A stretch of 7,580 bases of DNA, taken from the NCBI GenBank assembly GCA_021787505.1, contig JAJYLU010000070.1:1-7580 (forward strand). The letters are read 5' to 3'. The notes under the pieces were generated by a model that saw nothing but the letters and a program-made list of their open reading frames with translations, was not told where the DNA came from and did not search any database. Origin of the DNA: Nitrospirota bacterium (lineage in GTDB: Bacteria > Nitrospirota > Thermodesulfovibrionia > Thermodesulfovibrionales > UBA6898). The position numbers and the translations under genes were made by a program. This document shows positions 1-7,412 of the stretch, one piece after another (position 1 is the first letter of the stretch; each line of letters begins with the position of its first letter).

Positions 1-688
1 GGACGTTCATCTTGAGCCCCACCTTCTCCTCGGCGGCCAGGGCGCCCTTCACGAGCATCACGATGTTTTCCATCTTCTGCCTCTTCCACTTGTCCTGCCA
101 CGCCTTCCTGTTCGAGATAAAACGCGTGCTCGACTCAAGGATGGTCTCAACGATCCGTAGGTTGTTTGCCCTGAGAGAGGTGCCGGTCTCGGTCAGTTCG
201 ACGATCGCATCGGCGAGGTGCGGGGGCTTTACCTCGGTCGCGCCCCAGGAAAAATCTATCTCGGCCTTTACCTTCTTCGACTTCAGATACCGCTTCGTGT
301 ATCCTACGAGCTCTGTGGCGACCCTTTTTCCGTTTAGGTCCCTGACGCTTCTGATCTTCGAATCGTTCGGCACCGCGATCACCCACTTGACCGGCCGGAG
401 CCCCTCTTTCGCATAATTCAGTTCGGCAACTTCCTTGACGTCGGCCGCCTGTTCCATGATCCAGTCGTAGCCGGTGAGTCCGCAGTCGAGGATGCCGCTT
501 TCAACATAGCGCGCCATCTCCTGCGCCCGGATCAGCATCGATTCGATTTCCGTATCTTCGAATAAGGGATAATAAGAGCGCGCCGAGACCGAGATATGAT
601 ACCCGGCCTTCCGAAAGAGTTTAAGGGTCGATTCCTGCAGGCTCCCTTTCGGAAGGCCGAGTCGTAGAATTTTATTTTTTGTTTTCAT
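1..688 (-). CDS. hisG: ATP phosphoribosyltransferase, long form (HisG), 3' end outside the window
   Basis: This cytoplasmic enzyme catalyses the first step of histidine synthesis, joining ATP and PRPP to give phosphoribosyl-ATP. The visible 229 residues begin [17 protein letters not shown], the usual HisG N-terminus with its GLPKG loop. Residues 66-74 (ILDCGLTGY) and 162-177 ([16 protein letters not shown], the PRPP-binding segment) follow. The last visible residues, about 210-229 (ending KVGLKMNV), enter the C-terminal regulatory domain found only in the long form, which normally binds histidine for feedback inhibition. This makes dependence on a HisZ partner unlikely. The full protein should be near 290-300 residues, so roughly 60-70 are missing. 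The ATG at 688 has a good Shine-Dalgarno sequence (AAAGGA, 700-695) six bases upstream. It lies 27 bp after hisD and is surely cotranscribed with it. A strong inverted repeat lies within codons 10-28. Confidence 0.95.
   Translation of the reverse strand, partial: MKTKNKILRLGLPKGSLQESTLKLFRKAGYHISVSARSYYPLFEDTEIESMLIRAQEMARYVESGILDCGLTGYDWIMEQAADVKEVAELNYAKEGLRPVKWVIAVPNDSKIRSVRDLNGKRVATELVGYTKRYLKSKKVKAEIDFSWGATEVKPPHLADAIVELTETGTSLRANNLRIVETILESSTRFISNRKAWQDKWKRQKMENIVMLVKGALAAEEKVGLKMNV
604..659 (-). repeat. Perfect 14-bp inverted repeat within the 5' part of hisG
   Basis: Bases 604-617 (cggccttccgaaag) are the exact reverse complement of 646-659 (ctttcggaaggccg), separated by 28 bases. 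In the hisG transcript these would pair as a GC-rich 14-bp stem spanning codons 10-28, encoding parts of GLPKGS and LFRKAG. It may be coincidence helped by conserved protein sequence, or it may influence translation or mRNA stability. Only the repeat itself is certain. Confidence 0.6.
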
Positions 689-715
689 AGCTTGTCCTTT
701 CACCTGAATACATGA

Positions 716-2002
716 TTATTTCCTTTTTCTCATTTTTCTGATCCTTATGGTGTTTGCATGGGCCTCGAGCCCCTCGATGTCGGCGATCGTCTCGACGATA
801 TTCGATAATTTCAGGAATCCTTTTCTGGTAAATCCGATGAGGCTCGACCGCTTATAAAAGTCGTATACCCCGAGGGGAGAAAAAAAGCGCGACGTGCTGC
901 CGGTCGGGAGCGTGTGGTTCGGACCGGCCGAATAATCACCGAGGGCCTCGGGTGTCCAGGGGCCGAGAAACACGGCGCCGGCGTTGTCCACAAGCGGCAG
1001 AAGCTGTTCAGGCTCCTCGGTCATGATCTCGAGATGCTCGGGGGCGATCCGGTTGGCAAGGGCAGCGGCATCCTGAAGGGTCTCTGTGATAATTGCTGCG
1101 CCGTAATTATGGAGCGAGGCCTGTGCGATCTTTTTTCTTTTGAGACGGGAAAGCTGTCTCAGTAACTCTTCGACGACCGACCCGGCAAGCCGCTCCGATA
1201 CGGTGAGGAGAACGGCTGAGGCGAGTTCGTCGTGTTCCGCCTGGCTTAAGAGGTCGGCGGCAACGAACGAGGCGTCGGCCGAATCGTCCGCAATAATGAG
1301 TATCTCGCTCGGGCCGGCGATCATGTCGATATCAACGAGACCGAAGACCATCTTCTTTGCGGTTGCAACAAAGATATTTCCGGGACCGACTATTTTATCC
1401 ACCTTCGGTATGCTTCTCGTCCCGAACGCCATGGCGCCGACCGCCTGTGCTCCGCCCGCGCGGTAGACCTCGTTTACCCCCAGCATTCTTATCGCCGACA
1501 TCACGTAGGGGTTGATCTCGCCGCCCGGCTGTGGAACGCAGAGGGCGATCTCCCTTACCCCGGCGACCTGCGCGGGGATGACGTTCATAAGCACGGTGGA
1601 AGGATAGGCCGCCTTTCCGCCCGGGACATATACCCCCACCCTCCTGAGGGGCTTTATCATCTGGCCCAGTATAGCCCCGCTTTCGGTATAGGACCATGAT
1701 TCTTCCCTCTGCATGGCGTGGAATTTCCTTATCCGCCTGGCCGATAATTCGAGTGCCTTCACGACCTTTCGATCAGCCTTGTCCGCGGATTTCGTGATTT
1801 CCGAAGGGCTTAGCCTTAGTTTGGCTGACGGATTTCTGTCGAACTTTCGCGTGTATTTTATTACGGCAGCGTCGCCGTTTTTTCTGACGTCTTGAAGGAT
1901 TTCCTTTACCGTTTTCTCGACGGTAAGATTACCCGATGAGTCGCGTGTTTGCAGCCGGGAAAGGAATTCCGTTAGTGCCCGCTTCTTCCTGATTATCCGC
2001 AT
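716..2002 (-). CDS. hisD: Histidinol dehydrogenase (HisD)
   Basis: This zinc enzyme carries out the last two steps of histidine synthesis, the NAD-dependent four-electron oxidation of L-histidinol to L-histidine. It has 428 residues, close to the usual ~430. Visible landmarks are the glycine-rich stretch RVGVYVPGGKAAYPS (121-135), GPGN (207-210), the family signature IDMIAGPSE (225-233), zinc ligands Q254 and H257 in LSQAEHDE, the catalytic pair E322-H323 in APEHLE, D356 in DYSAGPNHTLPT, and H415 in EGLEAHANT. These match the E. coli residues Q259, H262, E326/H327, D360 and H419 by position and context, so the protein should be active. The ATG at 2002 is the only plausible start, because a TAA stop lies just two codons upstream. 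There is no clear Shine-Dalgarno sequence. It is the first gene of an operon with hisG, an order opposite to the common hisG-hisD. Confidence 0.97.
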   Translation of the reverse strand: MRIIRKKRALTEFLSRLQTRDSSGNLTVEKTVKEILQDVRKNGDAAVIKYTRKFDRNPSAKLRLSPSEITKSADKADRKVVKALELSARRIRKFHAMQREESWSYTESGAILGQMIKPLRRVGVYVPGGKAAYPSTVLMNVIPAQVAGVREIALCVPQPGGEINPYVMSAIRMLGVNEVYRAGGAQAVGAMAFGTRSIPKVDKIVGPGNIFVATAKKMVFGLVDIDMIAGPSEILIIADDSADASFVAADLLSQAEHDELASAVLLTVSERLAGSVVEELLRQLSRLKRKKIAQASLHNYGAAIITETLQDAAALANRIAPEHLEIMTEEPEQLLPLVDNAGAVFLGPWTPEALGDYSAGPNHTLPTGSTSRFFSPLGVYDFYKRSSLIGFTRKGFLKLSNIVETIADIEGLEAHANTIRIRKMRKRK

Positions 2003-2010
2003 CTTTTAAT

Positions 2011-2037
2011 TCTATAGGTTGGCCTGTAATTATTCAA
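2011..2037 (-). promoter_or_regulatory. Candidate sigma-70 promoter for hisD-hisG
   Basis: On the minus strand TTGAAT (2037-2032) precedes TATAGA (2016-2011) with a short 15-bp spacer. The -10 hexamer ends only eight bases before the hisD ATG, so transcription would begin at or within a base or two of the start codon. That fits a leaderless mRNA and the absence of a Shine-Dalgarno sequence. The spacer is shorter than ideal, so the -35 assignment is uncertain. Confidence 0.35.
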
Positions 2038-2078
2038 GTTTTTTGACCGAAGGAGGAACGCCTTAAGATATCGGATTA

Positions 2079-2107
2079 TTGACATATTTTCGCGTCTACA
2101 GTAAAGT
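2079..2107 (+). promoter_or_regulatory. Candidate sigma-70 promoter for the GAF/HD-GYP gene
   Basis: A perfect -35 hexamer TTGACA (2079-2084) is followed after 17 bp by TAAAGT (2102-2107), a four-of-six match to the -10 consensus. The predicted start of transcription (about 2114) coincides with the ATG at 2113, again implying a leaderless or nearly leaderless message. If the true promoter lies further upstream, a conventional leader is possible, but no Shine-Dalgarno sequence is seen before the ATG. Confidence 0.4.
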
Positions 2108-2112
2108 TGATT

Positions 2113-3426
2113 ATGGCGGAAGAGGGCCGGAAGGGCCAAAACTCGGTTGTCCAGGAAATCGGCAGGAAATTTCGCCTTTCTATCTCGGTAGTCGCTTTTG
2201 TTATTATCACGCTCTTCGCGGTCATTGTCAGGTACGTTCTTGCCCCTGCCCCGGCGATTCAGGACCTGTTGCCTGATGTCTCGATCAAAGTGATTATCGG
2301 CATCTGCCTTTTCCTTTCGCTTGTCGGCCTTTATTATTCGGTGAGCATATCGAAGCAGGTGCTGCGGATCGTGAAGGATTACGGAAACAGGATCGAGAGG
2401 ATATTGGGCATCACCAGTGACCTCAGAGAGGAGATGTATGGCGACATCCTTCTTGAAAAGATCATGGAGTATGCCCTGGCGATCACGAATTCCCAGGCAG
2501 GCTCGATCCTGCTGGCAGACAGCGAAGTCCTCGTTTTCAAAATCGTCAAAGGTGAAAAGGCGGAACAGCTTGTCGGCACTACCGTCGAAAAAGGTAAGGG
2601 AATTTCGGGGTGGGTGGCGCAGACCGGCAAGGCCGTGCGGATCACCGACGCGTCACGGCACGAAAGGTTTAATCCTGCCATCGACAGCATGACGGGATTT
2701 GATACAAAGTCCGTACTCTGCGTTCCTCTCAAGACAAAGTCCGGGGTCATCGGTGTGCTCGAACTGCTGAACAAAGAAGGGGGGTATGCCTATCGCGAGC
2801 GGGATGAGGAGGTCATCACGTACCTCGCGGAGCAGGCAGCGATTTCGATCATCAAGACAAAGTTCGTTGAAGACCAAAAGAACTACGAAATCCATCTCAC
2901 CGAGATGCTGCTTGAGGCGATAGACTTTCATATCCCTGAGAAAAGGGGCCATTCAAAGAGAGTGGCCAGGTACAGCAACATCATCGCACGAGGGATCAAC
3001 ATGCCCGAGGATGAGAAGAAGAGGCTTTATTTCGCAAGCCTTCTTCATGACGTGGGTTTCCTGAAGATCCACTCGGACGAGGCATTCCGGAAAGAGGAAT
3101 TTATGCGCCATCCTTCCGTCGGATACGAGATGATCAAGCCGATCAACTTTTATGAAGACATCGCATTGTTCATTCTCCACCACCACGAGCGATACGACGG
3201 CTACGGTTATCCCTCAAAGCTTCAGGGCGAAGGCATCCCCTTAGAGGCTAGGATCATAGCGATCGCCGAGGCCTTTGATGCGATGGTCAGCACCACATCA
3301 TACCGTGTACCGGTAAGCTTCCAGGAGGCTGTCGAAGAGCTGAAGCGGAAAGCGGGAACGCAGTTCGATCAGGAACTGGTAGAAATATTCGTGAGCAACA
3401 TCGAGCCCCAGCACATTACCGCCTGA
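2113..3426 (+). CDS. Membrane-anchored GAF domain / HD-GYP domain signalling protein
   Basis: Likely a cyclic-di-GMP phosphodiesterase or sensor at the inner membrane. From the ATG at 2113 the protein has 437 residues. Two hydrophobic helices (about 22-43 and 56-78) flank a loop of roughly a dozen residues, so almost nothing is exposed outside. A GAF domain (about 108-250, with ISGWVAQTGKAVRI and SVLCVPLKTKSGVIGVLELLN) leads to an HD-GYP domain (about 262-430). The HD pair is H312-D313, and HHERYDGYGYP (357-367) carries the GYP signature. Two departures stand out: the usual HDxGK lysine is phenylalanine (HDVGF), and the usual ADxxDA reads AEAFDA (385-390). Metal binding or catalysis may therefore be altered. 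TTG at 2107 is a possible earlier start but sits inside the probable -10 box. The gene stands alone, convergent with its downstream neighbour. A diguanylate cyclase partner is not visible. Confidence 0.9.
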   Translation: MAEEGRKGQNSVVQEIGRKFRLSISVVAFVIITLFAVIVRYVLAPAPAIQDLLPDVSIKVIIGICLFLSLVGLYYSVSISKQVLRIVKDYGNRIERILGITSDLREEMYGDILLEKIMEYALAITNSQAGSILLADSEVLVFKIVKGEKAEQLVGTTVEKGKGISGWVAQTGKAVRITDASRHERFNPAIDSMTGFDTKSVLCVPLKTKSGVIGVLELLNKEGGYAYRERDEEVITYLAEQAAISIIKTKFVEDQKNYEIHLTEMLLEAIDFHIPEKRGHSKRVARYSNIIARGINMPEDEKKRLYFASLLHDVGFLKIHSDEAFRKEEFMRHPSVGYEMIKPINFYEDIALFILHHHERYDGYGYPSKLQGEGIPLEARIIAIAEAFDAMVSTTSYRVPVSFQEAVEELKRKAGTQFDQELVEIFVSNIEPQHITA

Positions 3427-3443
3427 ACTCCTCGCACAACATG

Positions 3444-4526
3444 CTACAGTTGTTCCAGTGGCCCTTTGTCTATCAACTCTCTTTCAATTACTTCGCTCGC
3501 AGCGTCTCCCTGAAGTCGGAAGATATCGAGGACCCTTTCTGCCAGTCCCCAGGCCCTCCGGTAGCCTTTTTTGCGGGCCATTTCGACACGTGCCCAGTCT
3601 TCTTTCTCGCTAAAATCCGGGAAGAGCAAGCCTATCTCAGGAAATATGACCGACCTGAAGCCGCCCATGAATGAAAGATAAAAACCAAGCGCCCCCTTTT
3701 TCCTGTTTTCAATGACATATTTCAACATCCCTTTTTCCGAGGTGTCCGATAGCACGTCTTTGATGCTCCTCACATAAGTTTCCACACGTCGGTTCAACGG
3801 TCCGGCGAGAAGTGTTCGCCAGCGTTCGCCGAGCATCTTGCCCTCTACCCCCTCGCCGATTTCGTGACGGACGAACACTTCCGCCTCTTCATCGGCGATC
3901 TGCAGTACCCGGTTATAGAGTGACTCGGAGACGACTTCTTCCGGGGTAATCCCGTACTGAAAAAACGCATGGAGCAGCGCGCCTCGGTGCTTCCGGAGTC
4001 TGATCTCCTCCAATTTGTCCCAGAATAAAGCGGCCAACGACTCCCGCCTGACAAAGATTGTCGTCCCCTGCAGCATCGCGGGATAGGCAGCCAGGTCTCT
4101 CGCGAATTCCCTTCCGGACATGATGACTTCATACCCATCCAGAGAATATTTAGAAAGTAGTTCGGCCAGGAAAAAAGAAGGCTTTCCGTAAACGCCTACC
4201 CCGGCCCCGTACATAATATCTTGCGCGGCCAATAACCGGCTGATGTCTGCCGCATCAAAGGGACCGTGTTCTTTTCCGCCGATGGAAAGACCGAGAAATT
4301 CGCGCTCCTCAATCTGATGCCATAACTTTTCCCGGTCCGCTATCCACTCGGAAACGGCGCCGTGAGGTATTTCCTCCCACGGCTGTATTTTTTTTTCGTG
4401 GCGAAAAAGGCTCCTGAGTGAAAGCAGCAGGCTGCAGATAGAATAGTTTCCCCAATATCTCGCATCGGAGATATCACAGTTCTGCTTCACCTGTCCGACA
4501 AGTCCTTCGATGTCAACACCTTTCAT
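3444..4526 (-). CDS. Conserved protein of unknown function, Sfum_1244-like family
   Basis: The 360-residue protein recalls a family known to me under the name Sfum_1244, seen in proteobacteria and related groups. This is from memory of its pattern: an N-terminal VKQNCDISDARYWGNYSIC (13-31), then YGAGVGVYGKPSFFLAEL (106-123), GREFARDLAAYPAM (138-151), TIFVRRESL (156-164) and a central HEIGE (221-225). No function is established that I know of. There is no signal peptide and no transmembrane helix, so it is probably cytoplasmic. It is rich in Glu, Arg and aromatic residues and looks mostly helical. HEIGE resembles a metal-binding helix but lacks the second histidine of zincins. The ATG at 4526 has a good Shine-Dalgarno sequence (AAAGG, 4537-4533, six bases away). 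Its stop is 17 bp from the stop of the convergent HD-GYP gene, with no clear terminator between. It diverges from the acyl-activating fusion gene. Confidence 0.8.
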   Translation of the reverse strand: MKGVDIEGLVGQVKQNCDISDARYWGNYSICSLLLSLRSLFRHEKKIQPWEEIPHGAVSEWIADREKLWHQIEEREFLGLSIGGKEHGPFDAADISRLLAAQDIMYGAGVGVYGKPSFFLAELLSKYSLDGYEVIMSGREFARDLAAYPAMLQGTTIFVRRESLAALFWDKLEEIRLRKHRGALLHAFFQYGITPEEVVSESLYNRVLQIADEEAEVFVRHEIGEGVEGKMLGERWRTLLAGPLNRRVETYVRSIKDVLSDTSEKGMLKYVIENRKKGALGFYLSFMGGFRSVIFPEIGLLFPDFSEKEDWARVEMARKKGYRRAWGLAERVLDIFRLQGDAASEVIERELIDKGPLEQL

Positions 4527-4540
4527 CGCTCACCTTTCAC

Positions 4541-4573
4541 TATTCTAACAGAATATTAAAGACCGTAGTACGG
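4541..4573. promoter_or_regulatory. Two short palindromes in a divergent intergenic region
   Basis: Within the 120-bp gap between divergent genes lie TATTCT-AAC-AGAATA (4541-4555, perfect 6-bp arms) and CCGTA-G-TACGG (4563-4573, perfect 5-bp arms), seven bases apart. They sit next to the Shine-Dalgarno sequence of the minus-strand gene and about 75-105 bases before the plus-strand ATG, a place where a dimeric repressor could control both directions. I recognise no known operator. The arms are short enough to arise by chance. Confidence 0.25.
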
Positions 4574-4621
4574 CCCTGCTTGCCCCGATGAGAAAGAATT
4601 TCCTTTAAGTGGTTTTTGGGG

Positions 4622-4627
4622 TATTAT
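4622..4627 (+). promoter_or_regulatory. Possible -10 element for the acyl-activating fusion gene
   Basis: TATTAT matches the -10 consensus at five of six positions and would start transcription about 13 bases before the ATG at 4647. No good -35 hexamer lies 16-18 bases upstream (TTTCCT at 4599-4604 is the best), and the short leader contains no Shine-Dalgarno sequence. The call rests on one hexamer. Confidence 0.2.
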
Positions 4628-4646
4628 TGAGAAACAGCCGAATCCG

Positions 4647-7328
4647 ATGAATGCAGCAACGGGGGAAATAACCACAATATGGCAGACCTTTGTCTGCACT
4701 GCGAATCGTTATCCCGATAACGCCCTCTTTCATTTCACCCAGGATGGGTGGAAGATTCTTACCTATCGAGATGTTTCAGCGTACGTTGCCGCGACTGCCT
4801 CGCACCTTGTACGGACAGGGCTGAAACCGGGAGGCCGGGTAGCTATCATTTCCGAAAACAGGCCGGAGTGGTGCTCGGCGTATCTGTCTGTCATCCGCTC
4901 CGGCGGGACCGCCGTTCCGATCGATCCGCAGCTCGGGCCGCAGGAGATCGGCAATCTTCTGGCGGATTCCGAATCCGAGATAGTCTTCCATAGCCGGAAG
5001 ACCTTCGACAGTATCCCGGCGAATCTGCATAGCACCACCGGAAACAGGAACAGGCGGATCAACCTCATCAATTTCGATACGCCGGGGTATCAGTCCCTGC
5101 TCAAGACGAGGCCTGCTGAGACCTTCCCCGAAATAGATCCGGGCGACATCGCCTCGATCATCTATACCTCCGGCACCACGGGAAAACCGAAAGGGGTCAT
5201 GCTGACGCACGCCAACTTCTGCGCCGATGCGGCAGCTCTCATAGACGTGGGGCTGGTCTCGCACGATGACAATGTGCTCTCCGTTCTTCCGCTGCACCAT
5301 ACCTATGCATTTATGTGCACCTTTCTCGTCCCCCTCTTCCTCGGCGCCTCGATTACCTATCCGGCAAGCCTGAAAGGGCCTGATCTGATGGCCGCCGTCA
5401 GAGATAACGGGGTGACTGTCCTGATCGGGGTCCCCCAGCTTCTTGCAATGATACGAAACGGGATCGTGGCAAAGATGGAGGAGCTTCCCGAGCCTTTGGC
5501 TTTCGCCTATTCAAAGATCCTGCGTCTCTCCCGTTTTTTGCATGAAAAGTACGATCTCGGAGTCGGGCGTTTCTTTTTTTCGTCCGCGCACCATGCTTTC
5601 GGTCCCCGATTCCGGTTTTTAGCGAGCGGCGGGGCACGACTCGACCCCGTGATCATGAAGGACCTGGAAGCCATAGGCTTCGCTGTGCTTGAAGGCTATG
5701 GCCTTACCGAGACTGCGCCTGTGGTGACTTTCAACCCGATGTCAAAGAGAAAGCCGGGTTCGGCCGGCATCCCCCTTCCCTCGGTTGAAATCAGGATCCT
5801 CAATCCGGCCGAAAACGGCGAGGGAGAGATCGAAATCAGAGGGCCTATGGTGATGAAAGGCTATTACAGGAATCCTTCCGCCACTGCGGACGTCATGGAC
5901 GACGGATGGTTCAGGACAGGCGACATCGGACGGATCGACAAAGAGGGATATCTGTTTGTCACCGGCCGGTCAAAAGAGGTGATCGTCCTCAGCTCGGGAA
6001 AAAACATCTACCCCGAAGAAGTCGAGAAGTTGTACATGAAATCACCGTTAATAAAGGAGCTCTGTATAATCGGGGCAGAAGAAAGGGAGGAATCGCTCCA
6101 CGCCGTCATAGTTCCCGATCTCGAATATGCGGACAAGGCCAGGGTCTCCAATGTCCGGGAGGCGATCAAGTGGGAGATCAGCGATATCTCCGTGAAAGTC
6201 CCGCCATACATGAGGGTAACCGGCTTTTCTGTCAGGACCGAGCCTCTGCCCAGGACCCCTCTCGGTAAACTCAGGCGTTTCCTGATACACGAGGAATCCC
6301 GGCAGACTGGTGGTGTTGCAGAGGAAAGGAAGGGCGGGGAGCCGTACCCCGGGGAGATTGCACAAAAAATCGCGATAGAACTGAAACGTTTCGTGAACGA
6401 GGGCAGGAGCATAGGGCTTGACGACGACCTTGAACTCGATCTAGGCCTGGATTCACTTGCAAAGATAGAACTGCTCGTATCCCTTGAACGGGTGTTTTCC
6501 CTGAAGTCTCCTGAGGACTTCCTGGCGGATATCCACACAGTGAAGGAACTGATTGAAAGGATATCGCTCCTGACGATCCGGGGATACGCCGCCGGGCCTG
6601 CCGCGGAGACGACATGGAAAGAAATTCTCTTCAGGGAGCCCTCTGAGAGCGACCTTAGAATGGTCTCTCTTGAGAGGCCCGACAGCAGAATGGTCCCTTC
6701 CTTTTTGGCGCATTCTTTTCTGAAATATCTTTTTAAGTTATGTTTCCGGCTTGAGGCAAGAGGACTCGAAAATATTCCGAAGGCCGGCAATTTTATAATC
6801 GCCCCCAACCATTCAAGTTACCTCGATGGTTTTGCGGTGGTCTTGTCGCTGCCCTTTGCCGAATTCAGAAATCTCTATACGCTTGGGCTGAGCGATTACT
6901 TCACCGGCTTCGCGAAAGGTCTCTTTGCGAAAATCGCACACGTGGTCCCGATTGATGCCTCGGCATATCTGAACAAGGCGCTGCATATCTCCGCCTATGT
7001 GATGCGCCACGGCCGATCGCTCCTCATCTTTCCTGAGGGCGGCCGCTCGCCGGGGGGGACCCTTCTCGAATTCAAAAAGGGCGTCGGCATACTGGCAGTT
7101 GAGATGGGGGCCGCCGTAGTGCCGGCATACATAAGCGGCGCCTTCGAGTCGCTTCCCCGGGGCAGGGCCATTCCCAGGTTCAAGAAGATCACGGTCACTT
7201 TCGGGAAGCCTCTCCGTGCGGAAGATATTGAACCGTCGAAAAAGCCGGCTGTAATCGATGAATATCAGTATTTCGCGTCTGCGCTGAGGGAAAGGGTCGA
7301 GAGACTGAGGGAAAAAGCCGGCCCGTAA
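4647..7328 (+). CDS. Acyl-CoA/acyl-ACP synthetase - acyl carrier - PlsC acyltransferase fusion (Aas-like)
   Basis: The 893-residue protein has three modules. Residues 1-548 form an adenylate-forming enzyme: phosphate loop YTSGTTGKPKGV (173-184), YGLTETAP (351-358), WFRTGD (421-426), GRSKEVIVLSSGKNIYPEEVE in the hinge region (440-460) and PRTPLGKLRR (535-544) with catalytic lysine K541. Residues about 568-645 form a carrier domain with GLDSL, S603 being the phosphopantetheine site. Residues about 695-890 form a PlsC/LPLAT acyltransferase with NHSSYLD (H722 and D727, the HX4D motif) and FPEGGRS (795-801). It should activate a fatty acid with ATP, load it on its own carrier arm, or on CoA or ACP, and transfer it to a lysophospholipid or glycerol-phosphate acceptor at the membrane surface. 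E. coli Aas has the acyltransferase first and no internal carrier. All core residues look intact. ATG 4647 is the only in-frame start before the upstream stop at 4566. There is no Shine-Dalgarno sequence. Confidence 0.92.
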   Translation: MNAATGEITTIWQTFVCTANRYPDNALFHFTQDGWKILTYRDVSAYVAATASHLVRTGLKPGGRVAIISENRPEWCSAYLSVIRSGGTAVPIDPQLGPQEIGNLLADSESEIVFHSRKTFDSIPANLHSTTGNRNRRINLINFDTPGYQSLLKTRPAETFPEIDPGDIASIIYTSGTTGKPKGVMLTHANFCADAAALIDVGLVSHDDNVLSVLPLHHTYAFMCTFLVPLFLGASITYPASLKGPDLMAAVRDNGVTVLIGVPQLLAMIRNGIVAKMEELPEPLAFAYSKILRLSRFLHEKYDLGVGRFFFSSAHHAFGPRFRFLASGGARLDPVIMKDLEAIGFAVLEGYGLTETAPVVTFNPMSKRKPGSAGIPLPSVEIRILNPAENGEGEIEIRGPMVMKGYYRNPSATADVMDDGWFRTGDIGRIDKEGYLFVTGRSKEVIVLSSGKNIYPEEVEKLYMKSPLIKELCIIGAEEREESLHAVIVPDLEYADKARVSNVREAIKWEISDISVKVPPYMRVTGFSVRTEPLPRTPLGKLRRFLIHEESRQTGGVAEERKGGEPYPGEIAQKIAIELKRFVNEGRSIGLDDDLELDLGLDSLAKIELLVSLERVFSLKSPEDFLADIHTVKELIERISLLTIRGYAAGPAAETTWKEILFREPSESDLRMVSLERPDSRMVPSFLAHSFLKYLFKLCFRLEARGLENIPKAGNFIIAPNHSSYLDGFAVVLSLPFAEFRNLYTLGLSDYFTGFAKGLFAKIAHVVPIDASAYLNKALHISAYVMRHGRSLLIFPEGGRSPGGTLLEFKKGVGILAVEMGAAVVPAYISGAFESLPRGRAIPRFKKITVTFGKPLRAEDIEPSKKPAVIDEYQYFASALRERVERLREKAGP

Positions 7329-7341
7329 TAATGCGATACCC

Positions 7342-7371
7342 GAAACTTCGTGATAGTCAGTAGTTTCTTTT
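7342..7371 (+). terminator. Weak candidate terminator after the acyl fusion gene
   Basis: GAAACT (7342-7347) and AGTTTC (7362-7367) can pair around a 14-base loop and are followed by four T residues. The stem is short and AT-rich, so termination would be inefficient at best. The larger palindrome further downstream is a stronger candidate for ending the transcript. Confidence 0.2.
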
Positions 7372-7412
7372 CCCGGCATGGGGAGATAGGCGGGAGGCGT
7401 TTCATGTTTACT

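Noticed and set aside
12..416. Plus-strand open frame opposite hisG
   Set aside because: The minus strand encodes unmistakable HisG sequence across the whole interval; the plus frame shows no motif.
2051..2056. AGGAGG resembling a perfect Shine-Dalgarno sequence
   Set aside because: No ATG, GTG or TTG follows at a usable distance, so it starts no gene; the next real start is more than 50 bases away.
2107..2112. TTG two codons upstream as the start of the HD-GYP protein
   Set aside because: It overlaps the probable -10 box, adds only two residues and has no better ribosome-binding sequence than the ATG at 2113.
3436..3453. ACAAC/GTTGT stem between the convergent genes as a shared terminator
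   Set aside because: It has only five pairs, no T-run on either side and overlaps the last codons of the minus-strand gene.
4572..4583. GG...GC pattern suggesting a sigma-54 promoter
   Set aside because: The GG and GC dinucleotides are 10 bases apart rather than the required 12, and the surrounding consensus is absent.
6008..6808. Long open frame on the minus strand opposite the acyl fusion gene (266 codons)
   Set aside because: The plus-strand frame has clear carrier and acyltransferase motifs there; the antisense frame is serine- and arginine-rich with no recognisable domain, as expected from GC-rich codon use.
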